Assembly (NCBI GenBank): GCA_964569795.1
Contig: CAZMVB010000035.1
Span: forward strand, 1 to 42,249
From: JAHJDS01 sp964569795
GTDB taxonomy: Bacteria; Desulfobacterota; Desulfarculia; Desulfarculales; JAHJDS01
Direction: 5' to 3'
Length of the DNA stretch: 42,249 bases
Every line of letters begins with the position of its first letter. The first letter of the stretch is position 1. The notes beneath the pieces are model-generated. The model had not been told where the DNA came from, ran no database searches, and saw only the letters and a list, made by a program, of their open reading frames with translations. This document shows positions 1 to 10,926 of this stretch, piece after piece. Both the position numbers and the translations under genes were made by a program.

Positions 1-90
<90 letters not shown>

Positions 91-171
91 GGGTGGATAG
101 GTAAAGGCAGAGCGCCTTGGCGTCTCCCCAATTTCGTGGCTGTTTTCACCCCGGTCTTTAAGAAAAATGTC

Positions 172-200
172 CTGGCATTTGATGGGACAGGGGTTATATT
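172..200 (+). promoter_or_regulatory. Candidate sigma-70 promoter for uvrA
   Basis: CTGGCA (172-177, 4/6 match to -35) is followed by a 17-nt spacer and TATATT (195-200) as a -10 box, 77 nt upstream of the uvrA start. No LexA-type box of the form CTGT-N8-ACAG is visible, so SOS control by that class of repressor is not supported. The rest of 91-277 shows no other signal. Confidence 0.4.
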
Positions 201-277
201 TAGGGCACTGGATATGGTTGACCCCGGGTGCGGACCGTCTGGGCAAGCGCCCCTAACCCCTGGATTTTTCATCGGTC

Positions 278-3100
<2,823 letters not shown>

Positions 3101-3132
3101 ACCCACTTGATCGAGCCGGCGGGGGGACCGAC

Positions 3133-3729
3133 ATGTTTGACCGGGTCGTGGATTTCATCGTCCGGATCAGCGGCCGGGAGAGGACCACCAAGGTCAAGGT
3201 CCTGGCCATTGTCATCGGGGCGAGCGTGTTTCTGATCGGGCTGCCCTGGCTGGGCATTTATCTCGGTTACCTGTTCAGCCGGGCCTTGGCCATTCCCTGT
3301 CCCGGCTGGCTGGAAATCCTCCTGGGCGGGGCCTCCATCCTGGTCGGCGGTTTCTGGCTGGTCTGGTCGTTCGTCACCCAGTGGCAAATCGGCCGGGGCA
3401 CCCCCGCCCCGTTCGCCGCCCCGCAACGGCTGATCGTCCGCGGCCCGTACCGGCTCTGCCGCAACCCGATCGAACTGGGGGCCCTGTTATATTACTTCGG
3501 GCTGGGCGCGGCCCTGGTCAATCTGACGGCCGGCCTGTTCGTTCTGGCAATTTTCTGGATCCTGGGCAGCGCGTACCACAAATTCATCGAGGAAAGGGAG
3601 CTGTTGATCCGCTTTGGCCCGGATTACGAGGCCTATCGACGGCGGACGCCCTTTCTCATCCCCCGCCCCTGGCGCCGGGGCCCGGCCCGCAACGGGGCTG
3701 ACCCCACTCGAGATCCCACCCGGTTTTGA
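3133..3729 (+). CDS. Isoprenylcysteine carboxyl methyltransferase/PEMT-like membrane protein
   Basis: A 198-residue integral membrane protein of the ICMT/phospholipid methyltransferase superfamily, likely an S-adenosylmethionine-dependent methyltransferase acting at the inner membrane. Hydrophobic segments lie near residues 22-45, 57-80 and 118-145. The family motifs GPYRLCRNP (about 107) and a C-terminal EERELLIRFGPDYEAYRRR-type SAM-binding tail are visible. The reading frame is open far upstream into uvrA, but that stretch is an out-of-frame reading of uvrA. The ATG at 3133 gives a natural membrane-protein start. It lies 32 nt after uvrA and may be co-transcribed. The substrate cannot be told. 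The stop is only 5 nt from the convergent stop of the PAS gene. Confidence 0.75.
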   Translation: MFDRVVDFIVRISGRERTTKVKVLAIVIGASVFLIGLPWLGIYLGYLFSRALAIPCPGWLEILLGGASILVGGFWLVWSFVTQWQIGRGTPAPFAAPQRLIVRGPYRLCRNPIELGALLYYFGLGAALVNLTAGLFVLAIFWILGSAYHKFIEERELLIRFGPDYEAYRRRTPFLIPRPWRRGPARNGADPTRDPTRF

Positions 3730-3734
3730 TGGAT

Positions 3735-5936
3735 TCAATTTGAATCGAACAATTCAGGATTCTTCAGTCGCATTCGCTCGTATTCCTCGGGGTAGAGCTT
3801 CTTCAGGCAGTCCGGGCAGATACCGTGGGAAAACTGGGCCTGGGAATGCTGGCTGACGTAGGATTCGATCTGCTGCCAGTATCCGGTGTCGTCCCGCACC
3901 TTCTTGCAGTTGGCGCAGATGGGCAAGAGGCCGCTCAGGGTCTTGACCTCGGCCAGGGTGTGCTGGAGGGTGGTGATCAGTTCTTCCCGTTCTTCCTCGG
4001 CCTGCTTGCGCGCGGTGACGTCCCGGGCGACGCCGACGACACCCAGGGGCCGGCCGTCGTCGTCCCGGTAAAAGGCGATGGTCGCCTCGACCCAGATGGT
4101 CCTTCCCTCCCGGTGCTGGAGCTGGAATTCGATCATCCGCCGCTGATCCTGCTCCGCCGGATCGGCCTCGGTTCCCTCGCTTTGCAGGGCCTCCTGGACC
4201 AGATCCGTCAGTTCGGAACCGAACACCTCGGTGAAATCGGACCGCAGGGCCTCGGGCACGGTCAACCCCAGAAGCCGTTCCACGGACGGACTGATCTGGG
4301 TGAATTTCATGGTCTCCAGGTCAACCGACCAGATGACGTCGTGGGCCTCCTCGGCCAGGAGGCGATATCGCTCTTCGCTCTCCCGGAGGGCCTCTTCGGC
4401 CCGCTGGCGCTCGGTCACGTCCCGGACGATCCCCTGGAAGCCGATGCCTCGGCCGCCCACGTCCCTGATCAGGGTGATCGAGGCCTCGACGTAACGCCGG
4501 GTGCCGTCCTTGGTGATCAGTTCCCAGCCGCTGCCCCGGGCCGGCAGACCGGTGGTGAAAACCCGATGGTAGGTCTGATACACGTCCTCGATGTGTTCCG
4601 GGGGGATGTATTCCCGGTAATCCATCCCCCGCAACTCCTCGGGCGAATATCCGTACATCCGGCACAGGGCGTCGTTGAAGAAGGTCAGGTTCCCGGCCAG
4701 ATCGACCTCGAAATAGGCGTCCTCGATATTGCTGAAGATGCTCCGGTACCTCTCCTCGCTCTCCTTGAGGGCCTGCTCGGCCCGGTGGCGCTCGGTGATG
4801 TCCCGGATGATACCCCTGAAGCCCACGGGCTCGCCCTGGGCGTCCTTGACCAGGGAGACCGAGGCCTCGACGTGAATCGTCGAGCCGTCCTTGGTGACCG
4901 TCTCCCAGTCGAAACCGGTGGCCGGCTGGCCGGTGGTATAGACCCGGTTGAAGGTTCGGAAGACCTCGTCGAGGTAGTCCTTGTGGATATAGGTGCGGTA
5001 GTTCATGCCCATCAGCTCGTCGCTGGAGTAGCCGTACATCCGCACCAATGACTCGCTGAACATGACCAGGTTCCCGGCCAGATCGACCTCGTAATAGACG
5101 TCCTCGATGCTGTCCAGAATCCGGCGATATCTCTCCTCGCTGGCCCGCAGGGCCTGCTCGGCCAGCCAGCGGTCGGTCACGTCCCGGACGATTCCCCGAA
5201 AGCCGACACCCTGACCGTGTTCATCCTTGACCAGGGAGATCGAGACCTCGGTCAGACCCTTGGTCCCGTTCCTTCTGATGATCTCCCAGTCCAGCTTCTT
5301 GACCGGCTGTCCGGTGGCGAAGACCCGGTGATAGGTCTCGAACACCTTCTGGGCGGTCTCCTCATTGGTATAATCTTTGTAATTCAGGCCGAGGAATTCC
5401 TCCTTGGTGTAGCCGTACATCCGGCACAACGATTCACTGGCGACGATCATGTTCCCCGCCAGATCGACCTCGTAGTAGCCGTCTTCGATGGTGTCCAGGA
5501 TATTTTGATATCTCGTCTCGCTCTCGGTCAGGGACCTCTCCCGGGCGGGTGGTCCCGAATCCATGCGGTCGAGCCTGAGGGCCCGCTTGATGGCGATCTC
5601 TATTTCCCCGTCCTGCAAGGGCCGGGTGATGTATCCCGACGGAAAGGCCATCTCTGACCGTTCGGGCAGCCGATCATCCGGGGAATCGATCAGGAACACG
5701 ATGGGGACGCCGAAACGGAACCGGATCCGATAAGCCGTCTCGAGGCCGCCCATGCGGTCCAGCAACCCCAGGTCAACCAGGACCAGATCGGGCCTGTCCC
5801 GGTCCACGGCCTCCAGGGCCTCCCGGCCCGAGGTCACCACGGCTGATACCCCGTGACCCAGGACCGTCACCCGGCCTGCCAGGTCCCGGGCCACTGCCGG
5901 ATCATCTTCAACGATCAATATCTGGAAAGAGGCCAT
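3735..5936 (-). CDS. Receiver-multi-PAS signalling protein without kinase domain
   Basis: A 733-residue cytoplasmic sensor. Residues 1-120 form a response-regulator receiver domain (acidic pocket E10-D11-D12, phospho-acceptor D55). The usually invariant Lys before Pro late in the domain reads Arg (YITRPL). Four PAS/PAC units follow at about 140-255, 265-380, 390-505 and 515-640. The first three share YEVDLAGN/FEVDLAGN, RMYGY and RDVTER-type blocks, so they arose by duplication. The C-terminus (about 660-733) has LPICANCKKVRDD and HGICPDCLKKLYPE, a CxxC plus CxxC tail known from many delta-class PAS proteins and probably metal-binding. No HisKA, HATPase, GGDEF or HD domain is present, so the output is unknown. 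It may work by protein contact or the Cys tail. It stands alone, convergent with the methyltransferase gene. Confidence 0.88.
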   Translation of the reverse strand: MASFQILIVEDDPAVARDLAGRVTVLGHGVSAVVTSGREALEAVDRDRPDLVLVDLGLLDRMGGLETAYRIRFRFGVPIVFLIDSPDDRLPERSEMAFPSGYITRPLQDGEIEIAIKRALRLDRMDSGPPARERSLTESETRYQNILDTIEDGYYEVDLAGNMIVASESLCRMYGYTKEEFLGLNYKDYTNEETAQKVFETYHRVFATGQPVKKLDWEIIRRNGTKGLTEVSISLVKDEHGQGVGFRGIVRDVTDRWLAEQALRASEERYRRILDSIEDVYYEVDLAGNLVMFSESLVRMYGYSSDELMGMNYRTYIHKDYLDEVFRTFNRVYTTGQPATGFDWETVTKDGSTIHVEASVSLVKDAQGEPVGFRGIIRDITERHRAEQALKESEERYRSIFSNIEDAYFEVDLAGNLTFFNDALCRMYGYSPEELRGMDYREYIPPEHIEDVYQTYHRVFTTGLPARGSGWELITKDGTRRYVEASITLIRDVGGRGIGFQGIVRDVTERQRAEEALRESEERYRLLAEEAHDVIWSVDLETMKFTQISPSVERLLGLTVPEALRSDFTEVFGSELTDLVQEALQSEGTEADPAEQDQRRMIEFQLQHREGRTIWVEATIAFYRDDDGRPLGVVGVARDVTARKQAEEEREELITTLQHTLAEVKTLSGLLPICANCKKVRDDTGYWQQIESYVSQHSQAQFSHGICPDCLKKLYPEEYERMRLKNPELFDSN

Positions 5937-6106
5937 GTGTCCGACCCGCAGGTAAGTATATCTGCGCAGGGGGCTGTACGGTTTTCGTCCCGGAAACCAA
6001 GCAACACCCCATCCGGCCCGGCCCTTGGGGATCGCCTTGCTGAAAAAATACCATAATCAGGATTGGGAATGAAGTCTTTTCACTCGATCCCGCCTCTGGG
6101 CGACGG

Positions 6107-7240
6107 TCAGCGAGCCGGGTGCGAGTGGACTCGGGCCGCCCACTTCGCCAGCAGGGCCGGCAGCAGCGGTTTCAGGGTCTGATACATGGTCCGGGCCAGG
6201 ATGCGTCGGCCCCGCTGATTGAAATGGACCCAGTCCACGTAGTAGCGCGGCCGGCCGTCCAGGCGGGCGTGGACGTCGGCGTAAGGCAGATGGTACCAGG
6301 CGGCCAGGCGACGGGTCATCCGGTTGTGGTCGTCGATCACCTTCAGGATGAACCCCAGGTCCTTGCCCAGCATCCCCTTCATCCATTGCCGGTAGATTCG
6401 GGTCACCCGCTGGGGCGAGTTCCGGTTGAACTCCATGGCAAACGAACTCAGGACCACCAGGATGCCCCGCGCCAGGCAGGTCTGGATGAAACGGTGATAG
6501 AAGAACTCGGCCCGATTCGGCCAGTGCCCCTGAAACATGGCGATTTGAAGGGCCAGGATCAGGTCCGGCCAGGTTTTCGCGACCAGGGGCTTGATCATGA
6601 GGTCATAGTCGTTCCAGCCCTGGTAGATCAGGATCACGTCGGGCTTGATGGGCAGGAATTTACGGCCCAGCTCGCGGAAGTTCATCATGATGTCGTGGCC
6701 GTAGATGCCGCCGTTGATGACCTCGAATTTCGGTCCGACCAGGGCCTGCAGTTCCCGGGGATAGGGCCGGTCGTGGCGGGCCGTGGTCACCCCAAAGGTG
6801 GTCGAACCGCCGACGCACAGCACCCGGACCCGCTTCTTGACCGGGTCCAGGGGCGGCCCCCGGAATCCGTGGGCGTTGATCCGGATCCGGCACTCGAACA
6901 GGTACCCCTCGGTGTTGGGGACGAGCTTCAGATACTTGGGCGGCAGGGGGCGGTAAAACCGCCGGCCGGCCTGCTTGAACCGGTCCACGTAGTAGTTCCA
7001 GCGGACCTGGTGCGGTTTGTGGAGCAGGGCGAAGTTCCACAGCTTGCCCCAGCTGGTGGCGTAGGACGCCGCCGCCCGCAACCCGCGCCAACTGAAACCT
7101 TCGGCCCGGCTCCAGTATTTCTCCCATTTGTAGTAGATATAGACGTGAACCCCCCAGGAAACGGCGATGAACAGCACCAAGGTCACCACGATGATGACCA
7201 GGGCCTGGCGCAGTCTCCTGACTATGGATTTGGCGTTCAC
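6107..7240 (-). CDS. Membrane-anchored SGNH/GDSL-hydrolase-like protein A
   Basis: About 377 residues with one N-terminal membrane anchor (ALVIIVVTLVLFIAV), the rest probably periplasmic. The SGNH fold is suggested by block I VLCVGGSTTFG (nucleophile Ser), an IYQGWNDYD block supplying Asn, and a C-terminal DWVHFNQRG block supplying the Asp-x-x-His pair. Such proteins usually hydrolyse esters, often acetyl groups on glycans. The substrate here is not known. The GTG at 7240 is preceded by GAGGAC with an 8-nt gap. A longer frame with GTG at 7270 adds ten residues and has a weaker ribosome site. It is head-to-head with a second SGNH gene at 7385, which suggests a shared divergent promoter region. 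Confidence 0.78.
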   Translation of the reverse strand: MNAKSIVRRLRQALVIIVVTLVLFIAVSWGVHVYIYYKWEKYWSRAEGFSWRGLRAAASYATSWGKLWNFALLHKPHQVRWNYYVDRFKQAGRRFYRPLPPKYLKLVPNTEGYLFECRIRINAHGFRGPPLDPVKKRVRVLCVGGSTTFGVTTARHDRPYPRELQALVGPKFEVINGGIYGHDIMMNFRELGRKFLPIKPDVILIYQGWNDYDLMIKPLVAKTWPDLILALQIAMFQGHWPNRAEFFYHRFIQTCLARGILVVLSSFAMEFNRNSPQRVTRIYRQWMKGMLGKDLGFILKVIDDHNRMTRRLAAWYHLPYADVHARLDGRPRYYVDWVHFNQRGRRILARTMYQTLKPLLPALLAKWAARVHSHPAR

Positions 7241-7384
7241 GGTGTCGTCCTCGACCTGTAAGTCAAACACCCTAACTCGGTCGGGGCGCGGGTGTCAATC
7301 AGGCCCGGGGGTTGTTCGGTTGCGGTCACCGGCCTGCGGATGCTAACATGGCCGACTATTGGCCGGAACCGCGAGGAGAGATTT

Positions 7385-8683
7385 GTGGGCAAACGGAAAC
7401 GAGGCAGAAAATTCGGCCTGAAAGAGGGCCTGCTGATCCTGGGGGCACTGATTCTGACCTTGGCCATTGCCGAGGTGGCGGTCCGCATCTTCCACCCCTG
7501 GCCCTTTTATCCCCGGGCGGTCTGGGCGAACCGGGCGGTGGGCTGGACCTTCAAGCCGGGTCTGATATCCCACTCGACCAATCACTGGCGGGAGTATATC
7601 GTTCCCTTGAAGGTCAACTCGCTCGGTTTCCGGGACGTCGAGCCCCGGCCCGCGCCCGGGGGGAGAGGCATCATCTTTCTGGGCGACAGCTTCACCGCCG
7701 CCCAGGAGGTGCCCCGGTCCCAACGCTGGACCGAGCTGGTGGCCCGGGACCTGTCCCTTCGTCTGGACCGGAAAATCGTCGGCTACAACTTCGGGTGCCC
7801 GGGTTACGGGCCGATCCAGTACTGGCTGGTGTACCGCCGGTTCGTGAGCCACAAGCTGCCCCACCGGCTGGTGATCGTCCTGGCCTTTGCCGGCAACGAC
7901 TTTGAAGACAGCCTGCCGGGACGGGGACGACCGGAACTGATAAAGGTCGGCCCGAAGAAATATCGCCTGGTCCATCCCAGCGCCAAATACATCGCCCGAC
8001 AGCACGCCCGGTTCGGCATGCCCTGGTACAAGCGACTCCACCTCTACAACCTGCAGCGGGATTTCATCGGCGGGTTCAGCCGCCGGCACAAGTGGGAACG
8101 CCTGGCCGCCTCATGGGACGGGTCCTGGGATTCCTTCTGGAGGAAATTCCGGGATGATTTCCTGGTGGTCTCCCCGATCTACAAGCCCGCTCCCGTGAAC
8201 CTCCTCTACCGGGCCCTGTGGCGGGGGCCCTGGGGCCTGGCCCTGATGCGCCGGTACCAAAAGGCCAGGCAGGACGACCTGATCATCGAGGCCAGCGGCA
8301 TCATGACCGAGGCCTACCGGCGCCTCCGGGACCTGGTGGCGCGCAACCGGGCCAAACTCCTGGTGCTCATCCTGCCCCACCGCCGGGCCTACGGGGATCA
8401 TTCCGACCGCAACGACAAGCTGGTGCCGGGTTTGAAAAAGATCCTGGATCGGCTGGACTACACCCGGCCCTGCCACCGGATGGCGGCTATTTTGGCCAAG
8501 CTGGGCATCTTCCACCTGAACCTTTATTCGATCTTGATCAAAATGGGACTCCGGGCCCGGAGCTTGACTTGGCCCCTGGACCCCCACTTCACGGTTCGGG
8601 GAAACGCCTGGCTGGCCCGGGTGGTGATCGCCGAACTCAAGCGTCGGGGGCTGATCGATTACCTGGTCCGGGGTCCTCGCTGA
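7385..8683 (+). CDS. Membrane-anchored SGNH/GDSL-hydrolase-like protein B
   Basis: A 432-residue protein with a basic N-terminus (GKRKRGRK), one membrane anchor (EGLLILGALILTLAIAEVAV) and an extracytoplasmic SGNH-type domain. Block I is IIFLGDSFTAAQ near residue 100, the Asn block is VLAFAGNDFED near 169, and the Asp/His block is LDPHFT near 399. The GTG start at 7385 is preceded by AGGAG at 7374-7378 with a 6-nt gap. The frame stays open upstream to 7292, but no ribosome site supports that start. It is probably an esterase or deacetylase of cell-surface or polysaccharide material. Its head-to-head placement with gene A suggests related roles, although the two are only distantly alike. Confidence 0.78.
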   Translation: MGKRKRGRKFGLKEGLLILGALILTLAIAEVAVRIFHPWPFYPRAVWANRAVGWTFKPGLISHSTNHWREYIVPLKVNSLGFRDVEPRPAPGGRGIIFLGDSFTAAQEVPRSQRWTELVARDLSLRLDRKIVGYNFGCPGYGPIQYWLVYRRFVSHKLPHRLVIVLAFAGNDFEDSLPGRGRPELIKVGPKKYRLVHPSAKYIARQHARFGMPWYKRLHLYNLQRDFIGGFSRRHKWERLAASWDGSWDSFWRKFRDDFLVVSPIYKPAPVNLLYRALWRGPWGLALMRRYQKARQDDLIIEASGIMTEAYRRLRDLVARNRAKLLVLILPHRRAYGDHSDRNDKLVPGLKKILDRLDYTRPCHRMAAILAKLGIFHLNLYSILIKMGLRARSLTWPLDPHFTVRGNAWLARVVIAELKRRGLIDYLVRGPR

Positions 8684-8693
8684 GCCGTCGGCC

Positions 8694-8726
8694 AAAAAAA
8701 GAACCGGGCCCACTGGGGCCCGGTTC
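8694..8726 (-). terminator. Minus-strand rho-independent terminator-like hairpin
   Basis: A perfect 10-bp stem AACCGGGCCC/GGGCCCGGTT (8702-8711 and 8716-8725) with loop ACTG is preceded on the plus strand by seven A. Read on the minus strand it is a strong GC hairpin followed by seven T, the classic terminator form. It lies 18 nt after the stop of plus-strand SGNH gene B. For that transcript the hairpin lacks a T tail. Confidence 0.6.
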
Positions 8727-8781
8727 ACCGTCAGGGCTCAATGCCCGGCTGCTTGCGGTCGAGTATTCTGGAAAGAGAGAA

Positions 8782-8801
8782 CCGGACCGACCTGGGTCCG
8801 G
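8782..8801. other. Short GC-rich hairpin
   Basis: CCGGACC (8782-8788) pairs with GGTCCGG (8795-8801) around a 6-nt loop. It lies between the SGNH gene and the AT-rich region, and no T tract follows on either strand. It could stabilise the 3' end of the SGNH transcript. Confidence 0.35.
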
Positions 8802-8870
8802 CTCCCCCTGGAGAAAAGAGAAGAAGCTGATGTCTTTCTGAATAGCAACATTCTTGCCAAGTCATGCGGA

Positions 8871-8898
8871 TTGACCGCCCCCAATACTTATTTTTAAT
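8871..8898 (+). promoter_or_regulatory. Strong sigma-70-like promoter in AT-rich island
   Basis: TTGACC (8871-8876, 5/6) is followed by a 16-nt spacer and TTTAAT (8893-8898, 5/6). It sits in one of the most AT-rich patches of the window. The predicted start is near 8905, which would give a leader of about 355 nt before the MaoC gene at 9263 or a separate small RNA. Confidence 0.5.
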
Positions 8899-8935
8899 AA
8901 ATTTGATCTCTTACGAGCAATAGACGAGCGGGATG

Positions 8936-8967
8936 AAGGTCGCACGGAGACCGCTTTGGGCGACCTT
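8936..8967 (+). ncRNA. Candidate structured leader or small RNA hairpin
   Basis: AAGGTCGC (8936-8943) pairs perfectly with GCGACCTT (8960-8967) around a 16-nt loop, 30 nt downstream of the predicted start of the 8871-8898 promoter. An A/T-rich stretch follows within about 10 nt. It could be part of a regulatory leader of the downstream hydratase gene or of a short non-coding RNA. No known riboswitch class was recognised. Confidence 0.25.
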
Positions 8968-9050
8968 GTGGTCAAAATAATTTTACCCCACCCTGGCGAG
9001 CGGCCGGGGATGATTGGTTAACGCCACCAAGGCACAATCAAATCAGGTCA

Positions 9051-9090
9051 GTAAAAAAAATTTGACCGGAGTAAAAAAAATTTGACCGGA
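9051..9090. repeat. Perfect 20-bp tandem repeat, two copies
   Basis: The unit gtaaaaaaaatttgaccgga occurs twice, back to back and without change, at 9051-9070 and 9071-9090. The second copy runs into an inverted repeat GACCGG-A-CCGGTC at 9084-9096. It lies 170 nt upstream of the MaoC gene and looks like a two-site protein-binding element or a replication-slippage product. The rest of 9097-9262 shows only GC-rich sequence without an evident signal. Confidence 0.85.
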
Positions 9091-9262
9091 CCGGTCGCCG
9101 GGCCGGCGGGCCCCTTTCCGGCTCGTCCGGGGAGATTCTCCTTGGCTGGCGCGAGGTTAACCCTTGTCAAGCGATTTCAGGAGGATTACACTGGGCGGGA
9201 CCGGCCCCGAGAAGACCCCGGGTCCTCGGGGATGACCCTGCACCCGAGCCAGGCCTGAAAAC

Positions 9263-9691
9263 ATGATCGGCAAGACCATAGACCAGATCGCCCTGGGCGA
9301 CACGGCCCAGTTCAGCAAGACCGTGTCCGAATCCGACGTCTATCTGTACGCCGGCGTGACCGGGGACTTCAATCCGGCCCACGTCAACGAGGACTACGCC
9401 CGGCAGACCTTTTTCAAGACCAGGATCGCCCACGGGATGCTGAGCGCCGGATTCATCTCGACCATTTTGGGGACGATCCTGCCCGGCCCGGGGACGATCT
9501 ACCTTCACCAGGAACTGGATTTCACGGCCCCGGTCAGGATCGGGGACACCATCACCGCCCGGGTCGAGGTCAAGGACCTGGACCCCGGGAAGAATCGGGT
9601 GGTCTTGGAGACGACCTGCGTCAACCAGGACGGGGTCAAGGTCCTGGGCGGCCAGGCCGTGGTCAGCCCGCCCAAGGCGCCCCGGAAATAG
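9263..9691 (+). CDS. MaoC-family (R)-specific enoyl-CoA hydratase
   Basis: A 142-residue hot-dog-fold protein, the usual length for PhaJ-like single-domain hydratases. It should hydrate trans-2-enoyl-CoA to (R)-3-hydroxyacyl-CoA. The hydratase-2 motif YAGVTGDFNPAHVNEDYA is intact, with catalytic Asp near residue 35 and His near 40, followed by RIAHGML. The ATG at 9263 matches the family start, but no clear Shine-Dalgarno sequence is seen. An alpha/beta hydrolase gene follows 23 nt after the stop, so the two probably form an operon. Its likely partners are the acyl-CoA enzymes of the large minus-strand cluster. Confidence 0.92.
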   Translation: MIGKTIDQIALGDTAQFSKTVSESDVYLYAGVTGDFNPAHVNEDYARQTFFKTRIAHGMLSAGFISTILGTILPGPGTIYLHQELDFTAPVRIGDTITARVEVKDLDPGKNRVVLETTCVNQDGVKVLGGQAVVSPPKAPRK

Positions 9692-9714
9692 CGCCGAGAA
9701 CAGGGAGGAAGACG

Positions 9715-10575
9715 ATGCAGGAACCGACTTCGGTCTGGGCCAAGGGCGCCGGCGTCAAGAATCACCTCAGTCAATGGGGCGAGGCCGGGGCCCCCGGGGG
9801 CGCGATCCTGGCCCTGCACGGCCTGACGGCCAACGGCCGCTGTTGGTTCAGCGTCGCCCCGCCCCTGGCGCAGACCCACCGCTTTCTGGGGATGGACCTC
9901 CGGGGCCGCGGCCTGTCAGACAAGCCGGCCACGGGCTATTCGGCCGAGTTTCACGTCGCCGACATCATTGCCGTGCTGGACGACCTGCGTCAAGACCGGG
10001 CGGTCCTGATGGGTCATTCCCTGGGGGCGTACATGGCCCTGGCCGTTGCCGCCTGGCACCCCCACCGGGTGAGCAAGCTGGTGCTGTTCGACGGCGGGGG
10101 CGATCTGACCCCCGAGGAGTGGGGCGCGGTGGTGAAGGCCATTCAGCCTACCGTGTCGCGGCTGGGCCAGGTCTTTCCCTCCGGCGACGACCTGATCGAC
10201 CTCCTGCGCCAGAATCCGGACCTGCAGCCGTTTACACCCGAGATCGAGGCCTGGTATCGCTGGGGCCTGGAAGAGGTGCCCGGGGGCGTGGCCGACCGGG
10301 TCCAGCCCGAGCACATCGCCGAGGAGCGGCAAAACCTCCTCACCCTGGACGTGCCCTCGCTCTACCCGGAGGTCGAGTGTCCGGTTCTGGTGGTGCGGGC
10401 CACGAACGGCTTTGGCCCGGAAAAGGGGCTGGTCCTGCCCGCGCGGGCGACCGAGGCCCTGCTCCGGGTCCTGCCCCAGGCCGAGGTGGCCGACATCGAG
10501 GGCAGCAACCACCTGTCGATCGTGCTGCACGACCAGCCCCAGCGGGACGAGGCCCTGGCCCGGTTCCTGGCCTAA
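9715..10575 (+). CDS. Alpha/beta-fold hydrolase
   Basis: A 286-residue cytoplasmic hydrolase. The oxyanion-hole segment is LALHGLTANG (about 34-43), the nucleophile elbow GHSLG has Ser near residue 101, DLRGRGLSDKP precedes it, and the catalytic His lies in GSNHLSIV near 266. The acid is presumably the Asp/Glu after the late strand VLVVRATNG. The start has a good ribosome site (AGGGAGGA about 7 nt upstream). The overall pattern resembles esterases and C-C hydrolases of aromatic or acyl degradation. The substrate cannot be assigned. It is co-directional with the MaoC hydratase 23 nt upstream, and a long hairpin begins 37 nt after its stop. Confidence 0.9.
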   Translation: MQEPTSVWAKGAGVKNHLSQWGEAGAPGGAILALHGLTANGRCWFSVAPPLAQTHRFLGMDLRGRGLSDKPATGYSAEFHVADIIAVLDDLRQDRAVLMGHSLGAYMALAVAAWHPHRVSKLVLFDGGGDLTPEEWGAVVKAIQPTVSRLGQVFPSGDDLIDLLRQNPDLQPFTPEIEAWYRWGLEEVPGGVADRVQPEHIAEERQNLLTLDVPSLYPEVECPVLVVRATNGFGPEKGLVLPARATEALLRVLPQAEVADIEGSNHLSIVLHDQPQRDEALARFLA

Positions 10576-10611
10576 AGAAACACGGTTTCGTATCCGATCG
10601 ATTGCTTCACT

Positions 10612-10655
10612 GACTTGAGCGCCCCGGCTTTTTGGCGAGCCGGGGCGCTCAAGTC
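10612..10655. repeat. Long hairpin 1 of intergenic array
   Basis: An 18-bp perfect stem: GACTTGAGCGCCCCGGCT (10612-10629) and its reverse complement (10638-10655), with loop TTTTGGCG. It is the longest stem of the array and lies 37 nt after the alpha/beta hydrolase stop, where it could act as a transcript-end element. Confidence 0.85.
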
Positions 10656-10698
10656 GTTTCCATACTGACCCGGTCCATTCTCCGGAACGACACGGGCG

Positions 10699-10737
10699 GT
10701 GACCGCCCCGGCTTTTTTAGCGAGCCGGGGCGGTCAC
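10699..10737. repeat. Long hairpin 2 of intergenic array
   Basis: A 15-bp perfect stem GTGACCGCCCCGGCT (10699-10713) with its complement at 10723-10737 and loop TTTTTAGCG. The core GCCCCGGCT/AGCCGGGGC is shared with hairpin 1. Confidence 0.85.
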
Positions 10738-10843
10738 GTTGTCCCGAGAGGCAACGGCAGGTCCGTACAGGCTTTCTAGCGAGCCGGGGCAGTCAGGTCG
10801 TTTCCAGACTGACCCGGTCCATTTCCCGGAACGACATGGGCGA

Positions 10844-10880
10844 TGACCGCCCCGGCCTTTTTAACGAGCCGGGGCGGTCA
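10844..10880. repeat. Long hairpin 3 of intergenic array
   Basis: A 13-bp perfect stem TGACCGCCCCGGC (10844-10856) with its complement at 10868-10880 and a T-rich loop. It is the 144-bp-offset copy of hairpin 2, with a few changes at the loop edge. Confidence 0.8.
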
Positions 10881-10926
10881 CCGCTTTCCAGGACCGCCTC
10901 GGTCTTTACCTTGTCCCCACAGAGGA

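Larger units (their letters stand above)
10629..10881. repeat. 144-bp direct repeat (about 1.75 copies)
   Basis: The sequence from about 10629 to 10737 recurs at about 10773 to 10881 with a constant offset of 144 bp and a modest number of substitutions. Anchors in both copies are CTGACCCGGTCCAT, CGGAACGACA and GAGCCGGGGCGGTCAC. The right half of hairpin 1 is copied near 10780, where its left arm is degraded, so the unit includes hairpin sequence plus a spacer. Confidence 0.8.

Noticed and set aside
91..277. A LexA/SOS box upstream of uvrA
   Set aside because: No CTGT-N8-ACAG or similar palindrome was found in the readable upstream sequence.
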